This document shows, one piece after another, positions 34,792 to 44,047 of a stretch of 64,000 nt of DNA (the stretch's first letter is position 1; every line of letters starts with the position of its first letter). The notes beneath the pieces were generated by a model. The model saw nothing but the letters and a program-made list of their open reading frames with translations. It was not told where the DNA came from and made no database searches. The DNA is taken from positions 15,417-79,416 of the forward strand of contig CAZJUQ010000010.1 in assembly GCA_964549335.1 (NCBI GenBank), written 5' to 3'. This stretch comes from Sulfidibacterium sp964549335 (lineage in GTDB: Bacteria; Bacteroidota; Bacteroidia; Bacteroidales; F082). The position numbers were made by a program, and so were the translations under genes.

Positions 34792-35724
34792 ATGGCTATG
34801 GTAGAAGGCAATAACAAAAAACAACAGTTACAAGCTAAAAATGTAAACATTTGGCTTTATATAGTGCTCTTTATTTTTGCTCTCGGAATAATAGGCTTGT
34901 CCATTTGGCTCATCTCCGTTAAAAGTGATATGAGAAGCCTGCTCGCCGAAAAAGAACAGCAAAAAATAGAACTCGAACACGAACTCGACTCCTTAATGCA
35001 AGAACACGAGAAAATTAAACAGGAGTACGGTATCCTCGCCGATTCGTTAACGGCAAAAGACAGTATAATTCAACAAAATGCAAAGGAGATTAAAAAACTC
35101 CTCAATACAAAATGGGAGTATTACAAAATTAAGAAAAAACTTGCCAGACTTCAGGTGATTTCGCAAAGATACATCCGGCAAATGGATTCGTTATATACCG
35201 TAAATCACCAACTTACCGAAGAGAACTTTAAAATAAAAGAGGAGATAAAAGCCGAAAAAAGAAAAAACAAAGAACTCGAAAAACTTAAAGAACACCTTAA
35301 TTCAAAAGTTAAAGAGGCCGAAGTACTCTCCACATACAACTACAACGTGGGTGGAGTACACCTCGCCGGAGGAAGACGCGAAAAACATACCGACAAAATA
35401 AGACGTCTCGATAAAATTAAAGTTTGTTTTACCCTCGCCAAAAACAGTGTGGTAAAACCCGGCAAAAAAACCATCTATATCCGTATTGCACGCCCCGATA
35501 AAAAAATCCTTGCCAAAGGACGTTCAGACCAATATTCGTTTATGTTTCAAGGCGAAAAACTACAATACTCTATCATGAAAGAGATAGACTATCAAAACGA
35601 ACCCATGGATATTTGCGTTTATTGGAACCGTCGTAAAACACAGGAGATGATACCCGGTTTGTATCATGTCGATATTTTCGAAGGCGATAGCAACATAGGA
35701 CACGCCACGTTTAAATTACGGTAG
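34792..35724 (+). CDS. Single-pass membrane protein with coiled coil, unknown function
   Basis: A 310-residue protein: a short polar N-terminus, one membrane helix (IWLYIVLFIFALGIIGLSIWL), a coiled coil of about 140 residues (KIELEHELDSLMQEHEKIKQE onward, seen in heptads), and a C-terminal beta-rich domain (IRRLDKIKVCFTLAKNSV, KTIYIRIARPDKKIL, GLYHVDIFEGDSNIG). The last part resembles C-terminal domains found in Bacteroidota proteins of unknown role; no enzyme motif is present. It has its own promoter and no clear operon partner. Confidence 0.8.
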   Translation: MAMVEGNNKKQQLQAKNVNIWLYIVLFIFALGIIGLSIWLISVKSDMRSLLAEKEQQKIELEHELDSLMQEHEKIKQEYGILADSLTAKDSIIQQNAKEIKKLLNTKWEYYKIKKKLARLQVISQRYIRQMDSLYTVNHQLTEENFKIKEEIKAEKRKNKELEKLKEHLNSKVKEAEVLSTYNYNVGGVHLAGGRREKHTDKIRRLDKIKVCFTLAKNSVVKPGKKTIYIRIARPDKKILAKGRSDQYSFMFQGEKLQYSIMKEIDYQNEPMDICVYWNRRKTQEMIPGLYHVDIFEGDSNIGHATFKLR

Positions 35725-35971
35725 ATTTTTTGCCGCTGTTCGCTCTTCCGGTGCGGTAAGCCCGGCTGAAGATTTGTAAACTTTGATTAATCCCGCTTTG
35801 CACTTAATAATTGCAAATTGTTGATAACCTTGCTCTACGGCTTTGTGGCTTTGTTTTTTCCTGCCTCCCCTTTGTGCAAAACGGATGAAAATATTATTGT
35901 TCTTTTTTTGCCCCGTTATATTCCCTTTTTTGTTTAACTTTATCACCCCAATTTTTAAACCGAATAGCAGT

Positions 35972-37447
35972 ATGGATTACAAAACAAGTAAAGCAAAGGC
36001 CATAAGGCAGGATCTGGCTTTTTTGCCCGACGAAAGCAGGGTCATCACAAAACTTTTCGGACTCGACAAAATCCGTATCTATAAAATTTTCGACAGAATT
36101 CTTAAACTGCCCGAAAAAGAGAGAAAATCAATATTGACGCGAACCATTAAAAATTTCGAAAAACGCCATAAAAACGTAAAACGTATTTTCAAAGACAATT
36201 TTGACGAAATAAACAGACGGCTCGACATTACCATTTATAACGATTTGCCTCTCGACGACAAATTGCTTGTGGGAGCATATTTTACACTTGAATACTCTAT
36301 TGAATCGGCGGCACTTTTCAATCCTTCCATTGTGCCCCACCCGTTCCAAAACGGCACTGAAAAAGACGAACTTAAAGTAATAATAAGTTTTAGAGCAGTG
36401 GGCGAAGGACATATGTCGAGCGTGGTTTTCAGGAGTGGTATCCTCGATAAAACCGGTGATATACGAATGGATAAAACAAGCCCTCTTGTTGACCCCGCCA
36501 AAGTTATTCGTGCCGTGGAATACAAAAAAACCGATTTTGCCCGCAAACTTAAAGATACTAACCAGTACGAACTTGTAAAAGGCGTTTTGGACAATCTGCT
36601 CGACTCGTTCACTTTGCAAGAGATGGAAGAGAGTATAAGGCGGTTTAAAGAAAATACAAACATGACCCCGAAACACGACCGTGCCATCGACACGTTGTAT
36701 TGGCTTGTCCGCTCAAATTACGAAGTTGAGTTTGCCGCCGATTCCGATATATCCGAAAGGGTGATATTCCCGCGCTCAACCACCGATATAAGGGCTATTG
36801 AAGATGCTCGGTTTGTGGCTTTCAAAGACGAAAAGGGAGAAATGACATTTTATGCTACATATACGGCTTACAACGGCTTTTCGATTTTGCCCCAGCTCTT
36901 GGAAACAAAAGATTTTTACAGATTTAAAATTTGTACCTTGATGGGCGAAGGTTCGCAAAACAAGGGAATGGCTCTTTTCCCTGAAAAAATTAACGGAAAA
37001 TATGCTAACATATCGCGCAACGACAACGAAAACCTCTTTATTATGTTTTCCGACAATTTAACCTATTGGGACAATCCTAAACTGCTTCGCGAACCCAAAT
37101 ACGAGTGGGAGTTTATCCAGATAGGAAACAGCGGCTCGCCCATAAAGACGGATAAAGGTTGGCTGTTGCTTACACATGGTGTCGGAGCCGTACGTACCTA
37201 TGCCATAGGCGCAATCTTGCTCGACCTGAACGACCCCTCAAAAGTTATTGCCGAAATAAAAGAACCCATACTTATCCCCGAAGAGAGCGAACGAAACGGT
37301 TATGTGCCAAATGTGGTTTACTCTTGTGGAGCAATTTTGCACAACGGCTGGCTCGTAATGCCTTATGCCGCTTCGGATACACGCTCCGGAATAGCTAAGT
37401 ATAAACTCGACGACCTGCTGGCTCAAATGGTGCCCGTGAAAAATTGA
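35972..37447 (+). CDS. GH130-family glycoside phosphorylase/hydrolase
   Basis: A 491-residue protein from ATG 35972. The C-terminal two thirds form the five-bladed propeller of glycoside hydrolase family 130 (beta-mannoside phosphorylases and related): FVAFKDEKGEMTFYATYTAYNG (in part), MGEGSQNKGMALFPEKINGKY, then GNSGSPIKTDKGWLLLTHGVGAVR. The N-terminal 140 residues are helical and basic, longer than the short GH130 enzymes. It lacks a signal peptide, so it probably acts in the cytoplasm on imported manno-oligosaccharides; family members can be phosphorylases or hydrolases, and I cannot tell which. No SusC/SusD pair is adjacent. Confidence 0.88.
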   Translation: MDYKTSKAKAIRQDLAFLPDESRVITKLFGLDKIRIYKIFDRILKLPEKERKSILTRTIKNFEKRHKNVKRIFKDNFDEINRRLDITIYNDLPLDDKLLVGAYFTLEYSIESAALFNPSIVPHPFQNGTEKDELKVIISFRAVGEGHMSSVVFRSGILDKTGDIRMDKTSPLVDPAKVIRAVEYKKTDFARKLKDTNQYELVKGVLDNLLDSFTLQEMEESIRRFKENTNMTPKHDRAIDTLYWLVRSNYEVEFAADSDISERVIFPRSTTDIRAIEDARFVAFKDEKGEMTFYATYTAYNGFSILPQLLETKDFYRFKICTLMGEGSQNKGMALFPEKINGKYANISRNDNENLFIMFSDNLTYWDNPKLLREPKYEWEFIQIGNSGSPIKTDKGWLLLTHGVGAVRTYAIGAILLDLNDPSKVIAEIKEPILIPEESERNGYVPNVVYSCGAILHNGWLVMPYAASDTRSGIAKYKLDDLLAQMVPVKN

Positions 37448-37481
37448 TTTTTGATATCATCGATAAATACCGTTTTAACAA

Positions 37482-38216
37482 ATGAAAACAGAACCCTTTT
37501 TTAAATTTACTTACGGCCTGTATATTGTAAGTTCGCAATACGGCGGAAAGAAAAACGGATATGTGGCAAATACCGTTTTTCAGGTTACAGCCCAACCGGC
37601 GCAAGTGGCCGTGAGTTGCAGCAAAGATAATTTCAGCTCCTCTGTTATCGAAAAAAGCGGAAAATTCAGCGTTTCCGTGTTGCATACAGGGGCGCCCAAA
37701 AATTTAATAGGCACTTTCGGTTATAAATCGGGAAAAGATTTTGAAAAGTTCGAAAAGGTTGATTTTTTTGAAGGAAAAACCGGTGTGCCTGTTGTTGTGG
37801 AGGGTTCTGTTGCCTGGTTCGAGTGCAAGGTTACACAAAAACTTGATGTCGGAAGTCACATTATCTTTGTGGGTGAAGTGTTGGAAGCCGGACTTACCGA
37901 CAGCAACGAGCCCCCCATGACTTATGCCTATTTCCGCGAAAACAGAAAAGGTAAAGCCCCCAAAAATGCACCAACCTATGTGGGTAAATCGGAAACCGCA
38001 AAAACGGAAGCCAAAATACAAACCGAAAACAAAAGCGTTCAACCGGGCGATTATACCAGATGGGAATGCCTTGTGTGCGGACATATTTACGACCCTGCCG
38101 TTGGTGACCCCGATTCGGGAATACCTCCCGGTACACCTTTCGACGATTTGCCCGGCGATTGGGTTTGCCCCGATTGTGGTGCCGCAAAAACGGAATTTAT
38201 TCCCTTGGACAGGTAA
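37482..38216 (+). CDS. Flavin reductase-rubredoxin fusion (high-molecular-weight rubredoxin)
   Basis: A 244-residue two-domain protein. Residues 1-165 are an FMN-binding flavin reductase (flavoredoxin) domain (KFTYGLYIVSSQYGGKKNGYVANT, in part; then QPAQVAVSCSKDNFS). A linker of about 25 residues leads to a C-terminal rubredoxin with Cys196/Cys199 (CLVCGH) and Cys229/Cys232 (CPDCGA), and the classic YDPAVGDPDSGIPPGTPF. The same fusion is known as Hrb in anaerobes, where it delivers NADH electrons to a flavodiiron protein for oxygen or nitric oxide reduction. No flavodiiron gene is in this window. It ends at a strong terminator. Confidence 0.93.
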   Translation: MKTEPFFKFTYGLYIVSSQYGGKKNGYVANTVFQVTAQPAQVAVSCSKDNFSSSVIEKSGKFSVSVLHTGAPKNLIGTFGYKSGKDFEKFEKVDFFEGKTGVPVVVEGSVAWFECKVTQKLDVGSHIIFVGEVLEAGLTDSNEPPMTYAYFRENRKGKAPKNAPTYVGKSETAKTEAKIQTENKSVQPGDYTRWECLVCGHIYDPAVGDPDSGIPPGTPFDDLPGDWVCPDCGAAKTEFIPLDR

Positions 38217-38251
38217 CGGCCATTCCAACTTTTGTTACCCTATGTCCGAAA

Positions 38252-38299
38252 AGAACAACACCCGCTTGCCGGTGGACAAGCGGGTGTTGTTCTTTTTTG
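38252..38299. terminator. Strong intrinsic terminator
   Basis: A perfect 17-base inverted repeat (38252-38268 with 38277-38293, arm AGAACAACACCCGCTTG) with an 8-base loop and TTTTTT after it. It separates the convergent rubredoxin-fusion and S46 peptidase genes and ends the plus-strand transcript; the minus direction lacks a good T run. Confidence 0.93.
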
Positions 38300-38317
38300 T
38301 TGTAATCTTTTTATATG

Positions 38318-40555
38318 TTAATTTTGCTCAACTTTCTCTATATGCGAGGGTTGTGGCATGGATTTGTGTATTGTAAGCTCATCGACAATGTTGCTTGCTC
38401 CTGCATATTTGTCGATTACGAATAACACATAACGGATATCGACAACAATGGTGCGTTGGAGTTTTTTATTAAATGCAATGTCACTGCTCATGGCTTCCCA
38501 GTTGCCGTCGAAAGCAAGACCTATTAATTCGCCTTTTCCGTTTATTACCGGACTTCCCGAATTTCCTCCCGTAATATCGTTTGTGGTAAGAAAATCCACA
38601 TCCATTTTACCGTTTTGCCCGTAAGGACCGAAGTCTCTCTTTTCGTACAGCTCTTTAAGTTTTGCCGGAACTGTAAACTCGTCGCTTGCGGGGTCCTCTT
38701 TTTCCATTACTCCGTAAAGATGTGTTTGATAGTCGTATTCCACTGCATCGGCAGGATTGTAAGGCTCTACCTTGCCGTAACTGAACCTCAGAGTTGAATT
38801 TGCATCGGGATAAAAAACCTTTTCGGGTTGCATCTCGCGGATTGCCTGAATGTATAACCGGCGTGCCTTTGAAAACCCGTTGTCTCCCCTGTATGCTGAC
38901 GATGCGTCCGTTATTTTCGTCATGTATTCCTTCATCAAATTGAATGCGGGGTCTTTTTTTATCTTTTTTAACGACGGCTTGTCAAGAAAAGCTTCGAATT
39001 TTTGTTTGTTGGCAAAAACCGAATTGCTGAAAACATAACCCGACAAATATTGGTAATTTCCCTTAAACTTCTTGATGAGCTTTTTCAAATATTCGGGGTG
39101 AAGACTGTCGGGGGTTTTTTCCATATACATTTCGGTCATTGCCGCAAGAACATCGCGGTCGGTATTTTCGTCGTAATCTTTGTAAATTTCATCGAGTTTG
39201 CTTTTGAGCTTTTCTATCTGTTTTTTTATTTTTTCTTCCTTTTTGGCGCGTTTCTCTTTTTTCTTCTCTTTGGCAGCCGCCTCCATCATGCCCTCAATGC
39301 CCGAAAAATTTTGGGCGAAACCGATTATTTCGGCACCGCTTATTCCCGTAATACTTGCATAAATCAAAGGTTCGATAATATTTGACCGTTGGGCGTAAGT
39401 GTTTTCAATTTCCTGCAATACGTTTCCGTATTTTTCTTTGCGCATTTCATCGGCATTTACCCATTCGGTAAACCTTTTCTCAAAAGCCTTTTTCTCGTCG
39501 TAAATATGTAGTTTTTCCACTCCTCGTTTTTGTCCTATAAAATATTTCCAACTGTTGGCTATGCCTGCATAATTAGCGGCATATTTTATTTTCACAGCTT
39601 GGTCTGCATCCATATGCTTTTTCCATATTTCAAGCTTTTTTCCGAAACTTTCAATCAACGGGGGAAAATATTTGTCGGTTCTGAATTTGACGCCTTCGGC
39701 TGTGAGGTAACGGCTTGTGCTGCCCGGAAATCCCCAAATCATGGCGAAATCATCTTTTTTTATCCCGTCGAGCGAAATGGGAAGATAGTGTTTGGGTTTT
39801 AACGGAATATTCTCTTCCGAGTACTCTGCCGGAGAGCCGTCGGGAGCAGTGTAAATTCTGAATATCGTAAAATCGCCGGTATGACGGGGCCACATCCAGT
39901 TGTCGGTATCGCCGCCGAATTTTCCTATCGATGACGGCGGAGCCCCAACCAATCGAACGTCGCGGTAAACAAGGTACACAAACATGTAATATTCGTTACC
40001 TTCGAAAAAAGGTTTTATAACAACATTATACCTTCCTCCTTCTGAAGCCTCTTTTGCAAGCTTTGAAATGATTTTACGTTCCACGGATATTCTTTCATGT
40101 TCATCCACCGTATCAAGGACGGGAACAATGCTGTCGGTAACATCGGACATATACACGAGAACAGAGGCTGTTAACCCTTCGTTTGGTAACTCCTCGTCCT
40201 TGCTGAAAGCCCAAAATCCGTCTTTCAAATAGTCGTGTTCAACGGTGCTGTGTTTTTGTACCGAAGCATATCCGCAATGGTGATTTGTAAATATCAATCC
40301 CTGGCCGGAAACAATTTCGGCGGTACAAAAATAACCTTGGGGGTTCGGACTGTTCGATAAACCCACAATGGCATCTTTTAAACTCGAATGGTTTATGCTG
40401 TACAACTCTTCGGGGGTAAGTTGCAAACCCATCTTCTGCATGTCGGCATAATTGAGCCTTTCGAGCAACAACGGTAACCACATGCCTTCGCCGGCACGAA
40501 GCTGAAACGTACCGAAAAAGATTAACAGACTTAATAAAATTGTTGTTTTTTTCAT
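38318..40555 (-). CDS. S46-family dipeptidyl-peptidase (DPP7-like)
   Basis: An exported 745-residue serine peptidase of family S46, which removes dipeptides from peptide N-termini in the periplasm. Signal peptide at residues 1-21 (QLRAGEG). The chymotrypsin-type catalytic site shows His in IFTNHHCGY (His92/93) and Ser666 in TGGNSGSP; a central helical domain is rich in Lys/Glu. Eighteen residues after the catalytic Ser there is Gly684 (LAFDGNWE), which corresponds to the Gly of DPP7 rather than the Arg of acid-specific DPP11, so hydrophobic residues at P1 are expected. This goes with the M1 peptidase and glycosylasparaginase in a peptide-feeding picture. Confidence 0.95.
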   Translation of the reverse strand: MKKTTILLSLLIFFGTFQLRAGEGMWLPLLLERLNYADMQKMGLQLTPEELYSINHSSLKDAIVGLSNSPNPQGYFCTAEIVSGQGLIFTNHHCGYASVQKHSTVEHDYLKDGFWAFSKDEELPNEGLTASVLVYMSDVTDSIVPVLDTVDEHERISVERKIISKLAKEASEGGRYNVVIKPFFEGNEYYMFVYLVYRDVRLVGAPPSSIGKFGGDTDNWMWPRHTGDFTIFRIYTAPDGSPAEYSEENIPLKPKHYLPISLDGIKKDDFAMIWGFPGSTSRYLTAEGVKFRTDKYFPPLIESFGKKLEIWKKHMDADQAVKIKYAANYAGIANSWKYFIGQKRGVEKLHIYDEKKAFEKRFTEWVNADEMRKEKYGNVLQEIENTYAQRSNIIEPLIYASITGISGAEIIGFAQNFSGIEGMMEAAAKEKKKEKRAKKEEKIKKQIEKLKSKLDEIYKDYDENTDRDVLAAMTEMYMEKTPDSLHPEYLKKLIKKFKGNYQYLSGYVFSNSVFANKQKFEAFLDKPSLKKIKKDPAFNLMKEYMTKITDASSAYRGDNGFSKARRLYIQAIREMQPEKVFYPDANSTLRFSYGKVEPYNPADAVEYDYQTHLYGVMEKEDPASDEFTVPAKLKELYEKRDFGPYGQNGKMDVDFLTTNDITGGNSGSPVINGKGELIGLAFDGNWEAMSSDIAFNKKLQRTIVVDIRYVLFVIDKYAGASNIVDELTIHKSMPQPSHIEKVEQN

Positions 40556-40758
40556 TTTGTTACTTTATTGTAATTATTAATGAGGTTATGATGATAAATA
40601 AACGTTGAATTTTTTACGTGAAATTATTCACAAACATATGAAAAAATTTGATGTGATTTGGTTGCTTCCCTTTTCAGGTTTAAAATGATGCGGCATGTTG
40701 CCCTATGATATTAATTGTTGAATTTTAAAGTTTTGTCTCTGTTTTTACAAAAAACTAA

Positions 40759-40791
40759 TTTGTAAACATTTACATTTTTTTTGTTACTTTG
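40759..40791 (+). promoter_or_regulatory. Promoter in the 425-bp gap before the FG-GAP protein
   Basis: TTTG at 40759-40762, 21 bases, then TTACTTTG at 40784-40791, close to TAnnTTTG. It would leave a leader of about 180 bases before the ATG at 40981. The remainder of the gap 40556-40980 holds no gene that I can see. Confidence 0.55.
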
Positions 40792-40980
40792 CAATTAATG
40801 TATCTATTAACAATTATTAAGAATATAGGTTGTGTACGGAACAGGCATCGGTTTTTTTGTATAAAACAATAAACGGCATAGAATTACCGTAATGTAATGG
40901 TGTGAAAACAAAGCGGTTTCGTAATAATGTAAATATTTTGTAATAGCCATATAATTAAACGATTAAAAGGTTTTTGTTGT

Positions 40981-42495
40981 ATGAAAAAATTATTTTTATT
41001 TCTCTCGCTGACTGTTTGGACGGTATTGCCGGCACAAACTTTTGTTGATATACAAGCCCGGTTGACGGGCGTTAGCGAGAGCGCCTCGGGTTGGATTGAT
41101 TTTGACGGGGATGGTGACCTCGACATCTTTGTTACCGGTGAATTTTATTATAAAAACACTCACAAGATAGCCACCAAGTTGTACACAAATCTTAGAAACG
41201 ACAGGTTTAAAATTGTATATACGCCGGTAACAAATATTTATCGCGGCGATTTCGATTGGGCCGATTACGATTTGGACGGCGACGACGACCTCTTTATAAT
41301 TGGCCAGGATGCAAACGGAAAATTTGTTGCAAAACTTTATAAAAATCTTAACGGAACAACAAATTTCCTTAATGTTCCTTTGAATATCCCCGGATTGGTC
41401 GATGGCTCGGTGGAGTGGGGCGATTACGATGCCGACGGCGATTACGACTTGCTGTTGACCGGAAACAGCACTAAAGGGCCGTTGTCGTTGATTTACCGTA
41501 ACGACAGACACAACAGGTTTACAAAGATTAAAACACCTTTTCCGGGCGTCAAGTCGGGCGTGGCGCGGTTTAACGATTTCGACCAGGACGGCGACCTCGA
41601 TGTTATTGTTAGCGGAACCACAGGCTCGGGAATGGTTGTCACCGCACTTTTTGTCTATAACGGCAAATCTTACGAAAAAATTCCCGTTGATATTGCAAAT
41701 CTTTCCATGAGCGATGTGGCTTGGGCCGATTACGATTTGGACGGTGACGACGATTTTATTGTTATTGGCGAAACACAACAGGGTCGCTTTCAAACAAAAC
41801 TGTACAATAACGAAAAAAACGGATTCTTCAGCATTGTGCCCGAACATTTTGTAAACGTTCGTTCCGGCTCGGTTGACTGGGGCGATTTTGACCACGACGG
41901 CGATTTGGATTTGCTCCTTACCGGCGAATCGGTTAGCGGTCCCGTTTCGAAAATATACCGTAACGACAGAAACGGTATTTTTACCGACATTAATGCCGAA
42001 CTTATACCCCTCTATATGAGCGACGGCCATTTCGGCGATTACGATAACGACGGCGACCTCGATGTCATTATTTCGGGAATGTCGAAACAGTACGATTTTA
42101 TAGCAAAAGTGTACCGTAACGACCCGTTTCATACCGATACCGTTAAAGAGGTAACCGATGAAGAGGATATTTTTAATTACAGAACCTACGTGCCCGACAG
42201 ACCCAAAAAGATTTATTATTATGTATATTCATCTTGTTTTTGCGATATTAACGGAACAGGTAAAAAAAGTTATCATGTATTTTTCAGCCCGATAAAAAAA
42301 CCGAAAACACAATACGAACTGGAACGTAAATATAACGCTTTGATACATAAAAATTTCCCCAATTGGGATAAATTCGATCAGGCCGAAATTATTCACAACG
42401 GTTTTGCTACCTATAACGAAGCTCTGAAATCGAAAAATATCGCCATTCATCAATATAAAATTAAAAATTTTGTTGTCCACGAATTGAATTGGTAA
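40981..42495 (+). CDS. Secreted FG-GAP/VCBS repeat protein
   Basis: A 504-residue exported protein with a signal peptide (to about Ala19-Gln20). Residues 20-390 hold about seven FG-GAP-type repeats, each with a calcium-binding DxDxDGDxD loop, such as DFDGDGDLDIF, DYDLDGDDDLF and DYDNDGDLDVI. These fold as a beta-propeller often used in adhesion or substrate binding. The last 110 residues are quite different (KKIYYYVYSSCFC, then SYHVFFSPIKKPKTQYELE and KYNALIHKNFPNWDKFD); they are not a T9SS sorting domain and I do not recognise them. An antisense frame over this gene is a shadow of the repetitive Asp/Gly codons. Confidence 0.88.
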   Translation: MKKLFLFLSLTVWTVLPAQTFVDIQARLTGVSESASGWIDFDGDGDLDIFVTGEFYYKNTHKIATKLYTNLRNDRFKIVYTPVTNIYRGDFDWADYDLDGDDDLFIIGQDANGKFVAKLYKNLNGTTNFLNVPLNIPGLVDGSVEWGDYDADGDYDLLLTGNSTKGPLSLIYRNDRHNRFTKIKTPFPGVKSGVARFNDFDQDGDLDVIVSGTTGSGMVVTALFVYNGKSYEKIPVDIANLSMSDVAWADYDLDGDDDFIVIGETQQGRFQTKLYNNEKNGFFSIVPEHFVNVRSGSVDWGDFDHDGDLDLLLTGESVSGPVSKIYRNDRNGIFTDINAELIPLYMSDGHFGDYDNDGDLDVIISGMSKQYDFIAKVYRNDPFHTDTVKEVTDEEDIFNYRTYVPDRPKKIYYYVYSSCFCDINGTGKKSYHVFFSPIKKPKTQYELERKYNALIHKNFPNWDKFDQAEIIHNGFATYNEALKSKNIAIHQYKIKNFVVHELNW

Positions 42496-42548
42496 TAGTG
42501 TGTTGCCTTTTCCGGCATATTACGGTTTAAACTTTATATCTTTTTAAA

Positions 42549-43034
42549 ATGGAAAAAACAAAGGTGTTGTTTGTTTGTTATGGAAACATATGCCGTTCGC
42601 CCTCGGCGGAAGCGGTTTTTAACGGTTATATCGATAAAAAGAAGAGAAAAGATGAATTTTTTGTCGATTCGGCCGGAATAATAGATTATCATGAAGGCGA
42701 ACCCGCCGACCCGAGAATGCAAATTCATGCAAAAAAAAGAGGTTATAACCTTACCTCCGTTTCTCGTCCGGTAAAACCCGAAGATTTTGATATGTTCGAT
42801 TTCATTGTGGCTATGGATGTTGAAAATATGTACGATTTGAAACGTATTGCCGCCCAAAACAATAAAAACGGGAATAAAATATTTTTGATGACGGAGTTTT
42901 CAAAAAAATACCGGTATAACGGTGTACCCGACCCGTATTACGGCGACGAAAACGGTTTTGAACTGGTGCTTGACTTGCTCGAAGATGCCGTCGAAGGATT
43001 TTATGAATTTCTGGAAAAGGAGAAAAACAGATGA
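42549..43034 (+). CDS. Low-molecular-weight protein-tyrosine phosphatase
   Basis: A 161-residue enzyme of the LMW-PTP family. The P-loop is VCYGNICRS (Cys10 and Arg16, CX5R) and the general acid is in PDPYYG. It is cytoplasmic and removes phosphate from tyrosine; in bacteria it often works with tyrosine kinases controlling polysaccharide export. No kinase is next to it. Its stop overlaps the ATG of the T9SS cargo gene (ATGA), so the two are coupled. A second protein of this fold, ArsC-like, lies at 48.2 kb. Confidence 0.94.
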   Translation: MEKTKVLFVCYGNICRSPSAEAVFNGYIDKKKRKDEFFVDSAGIIDYHEGEPADPRMQIHAKKRGYNLTSVSRPVKPEDFDMFDFIVAMDVENMYDLKRIAAQNNKNGNKIFLMTEFSKKYRYNGVPDPYYGDENGFELVLDLLEDAVEGFYEFLEKEKNR

Positions 43035-43918
43035 GATATTTATTAAGTTTTATATTGGTTTTTGTTGCAACGTTGACTTATGCCCAACGCCAAAATCAAA
43101 TAGTGGAACCGTGGAAAATGTGGTCTAATTTGCATGTCTATTGCCATGTAAACGGCACGGAATATTCTACCGATTACATACGCTTTAACGGCGATACCGC
43201 CATTGACGGTGAAAACTACAAAAAGGTGGAATATGCCGAAGACGAAGCTCACGAAAATTGGTCCTTTTACGGATATTTTATACGTGAAGAAAACAACAAG
43301 GTGTTCTTAAAACGTCCTTTCGAACCCGAAGGGCTTATTTACGACTTTACATTGCAAAATACCGGCGATACGGTTACCATTAACAATCCGGTGACAAGTT
43401 CCCCGTTGCACCTTACTCTTGTCGAAACGGATTCTGTTGAAACAACCGGCGGATGGCGAAAACGACGGAAATTTGTTGCCGACGGCTACCAAACTCCTGA
43501 ATATTGGATTGAAGGAACGGGAAGCCTCAGCGGAGTCCTTAACAGCGGTATGGCAGTATTCGGCGGACTTTGCGGGTCAGCTGAACTTTTGTGCCAGCAC
43601 GAACACGATACCCTTGTATATCAAAACCCCGATTACCAAACCTGTTACCTGCTTACCACAGGAATTGAAAAAAAAGAAAACAAAATGCCCGGACCCTCTG
43701 TTTTTTACAACAAAAACAGTAATAAAGTCGTTATAAAATGTAAAAACCGTGAAACAAGAAAAGTTGTTATTTACAATATAAACGGAAATGTACTGGAGTC
43801 GTTTAACATGAAAAACAATTATGCCGCCATTAGTATGCCTGATAATGTTGATTATTTGATTTTTGTAACCGTAGCCGGAAACCACAAATGCACCACCCGG
43901 AAACTGTTGGTTTACTGA
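43031..43918 (+). CDS. Secreted protein with T9SS-like C-terminal domain
   Basis: A 295-residue exported protein with a signal peptide (LTYAQRQ). The body is a beta-rich, Trp/Tyr-rich domain with 'HVYCHVNGTEYSTDYIRFNGDT' (in part) and two clustered Cys regions (FGGLCGSAELLCQHEHDT and TCYLL). The last 75 residues have the strand pattern of a type A sorting domain (RKVVIYNINGNVLESFNMKN ... LLVY), so it is probably exported by the T9SS. Start overlaps the phosphatase stop by 4 bases. The body family is not identified. Confidence 0.82.
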   Translation: MRYLLSFILVFVATLTYAQRQNQIVEPWKMWSNLHVYCHVNGTEYSTDYIRFNGDTAIDGENYKKVEYAEDEAHENWSFYGYFIREENNKVFLKRPFEPEGLIYDFTLQNTGDTVTINNPVTSSPLHLTLVETDSVETTGGWRKRRKFVADGYQTPEYWIEGTGSLSGVLNSGMAVFGGLCGSAELLCQHEHDTLVYQNPDYQTCYLLTTGIEKKENKMPGPSVFYNKNSNKVVIKCKNRETRKVVIYNINGNVLESFNMKNNYAAISMPDNVDYLIFVTVAGNHKCTTRKLLVY

Positions 43919-44047
43919 TGTAACGGGTTTGAATATGGCACGTGCCCTATTTTATTCAACAGTTCCGTAAATGCCGGTACCATATGCCAAAATGATTTTA
44001 GTGCCTAATTTAAGGTGTGTTAAAAATAATATTGCCAAAGGTTTTAA

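Noticed and set aside
35716..35946. Minus-strand frame of 76 codons in the gap after the coiled-coil protein
   Set aside because: No start context, no domain, and it runs over an intergenic region and the preceding gene end; kept only as an unexplained gap.
40996..42132. Open frame of 378 codons on the minus strand
   Set aside because: It is antisense to the FG-GAP repeat gene. The repeated Asp/Gly codons leave the opposite frame open; no start signal or family feature is present.
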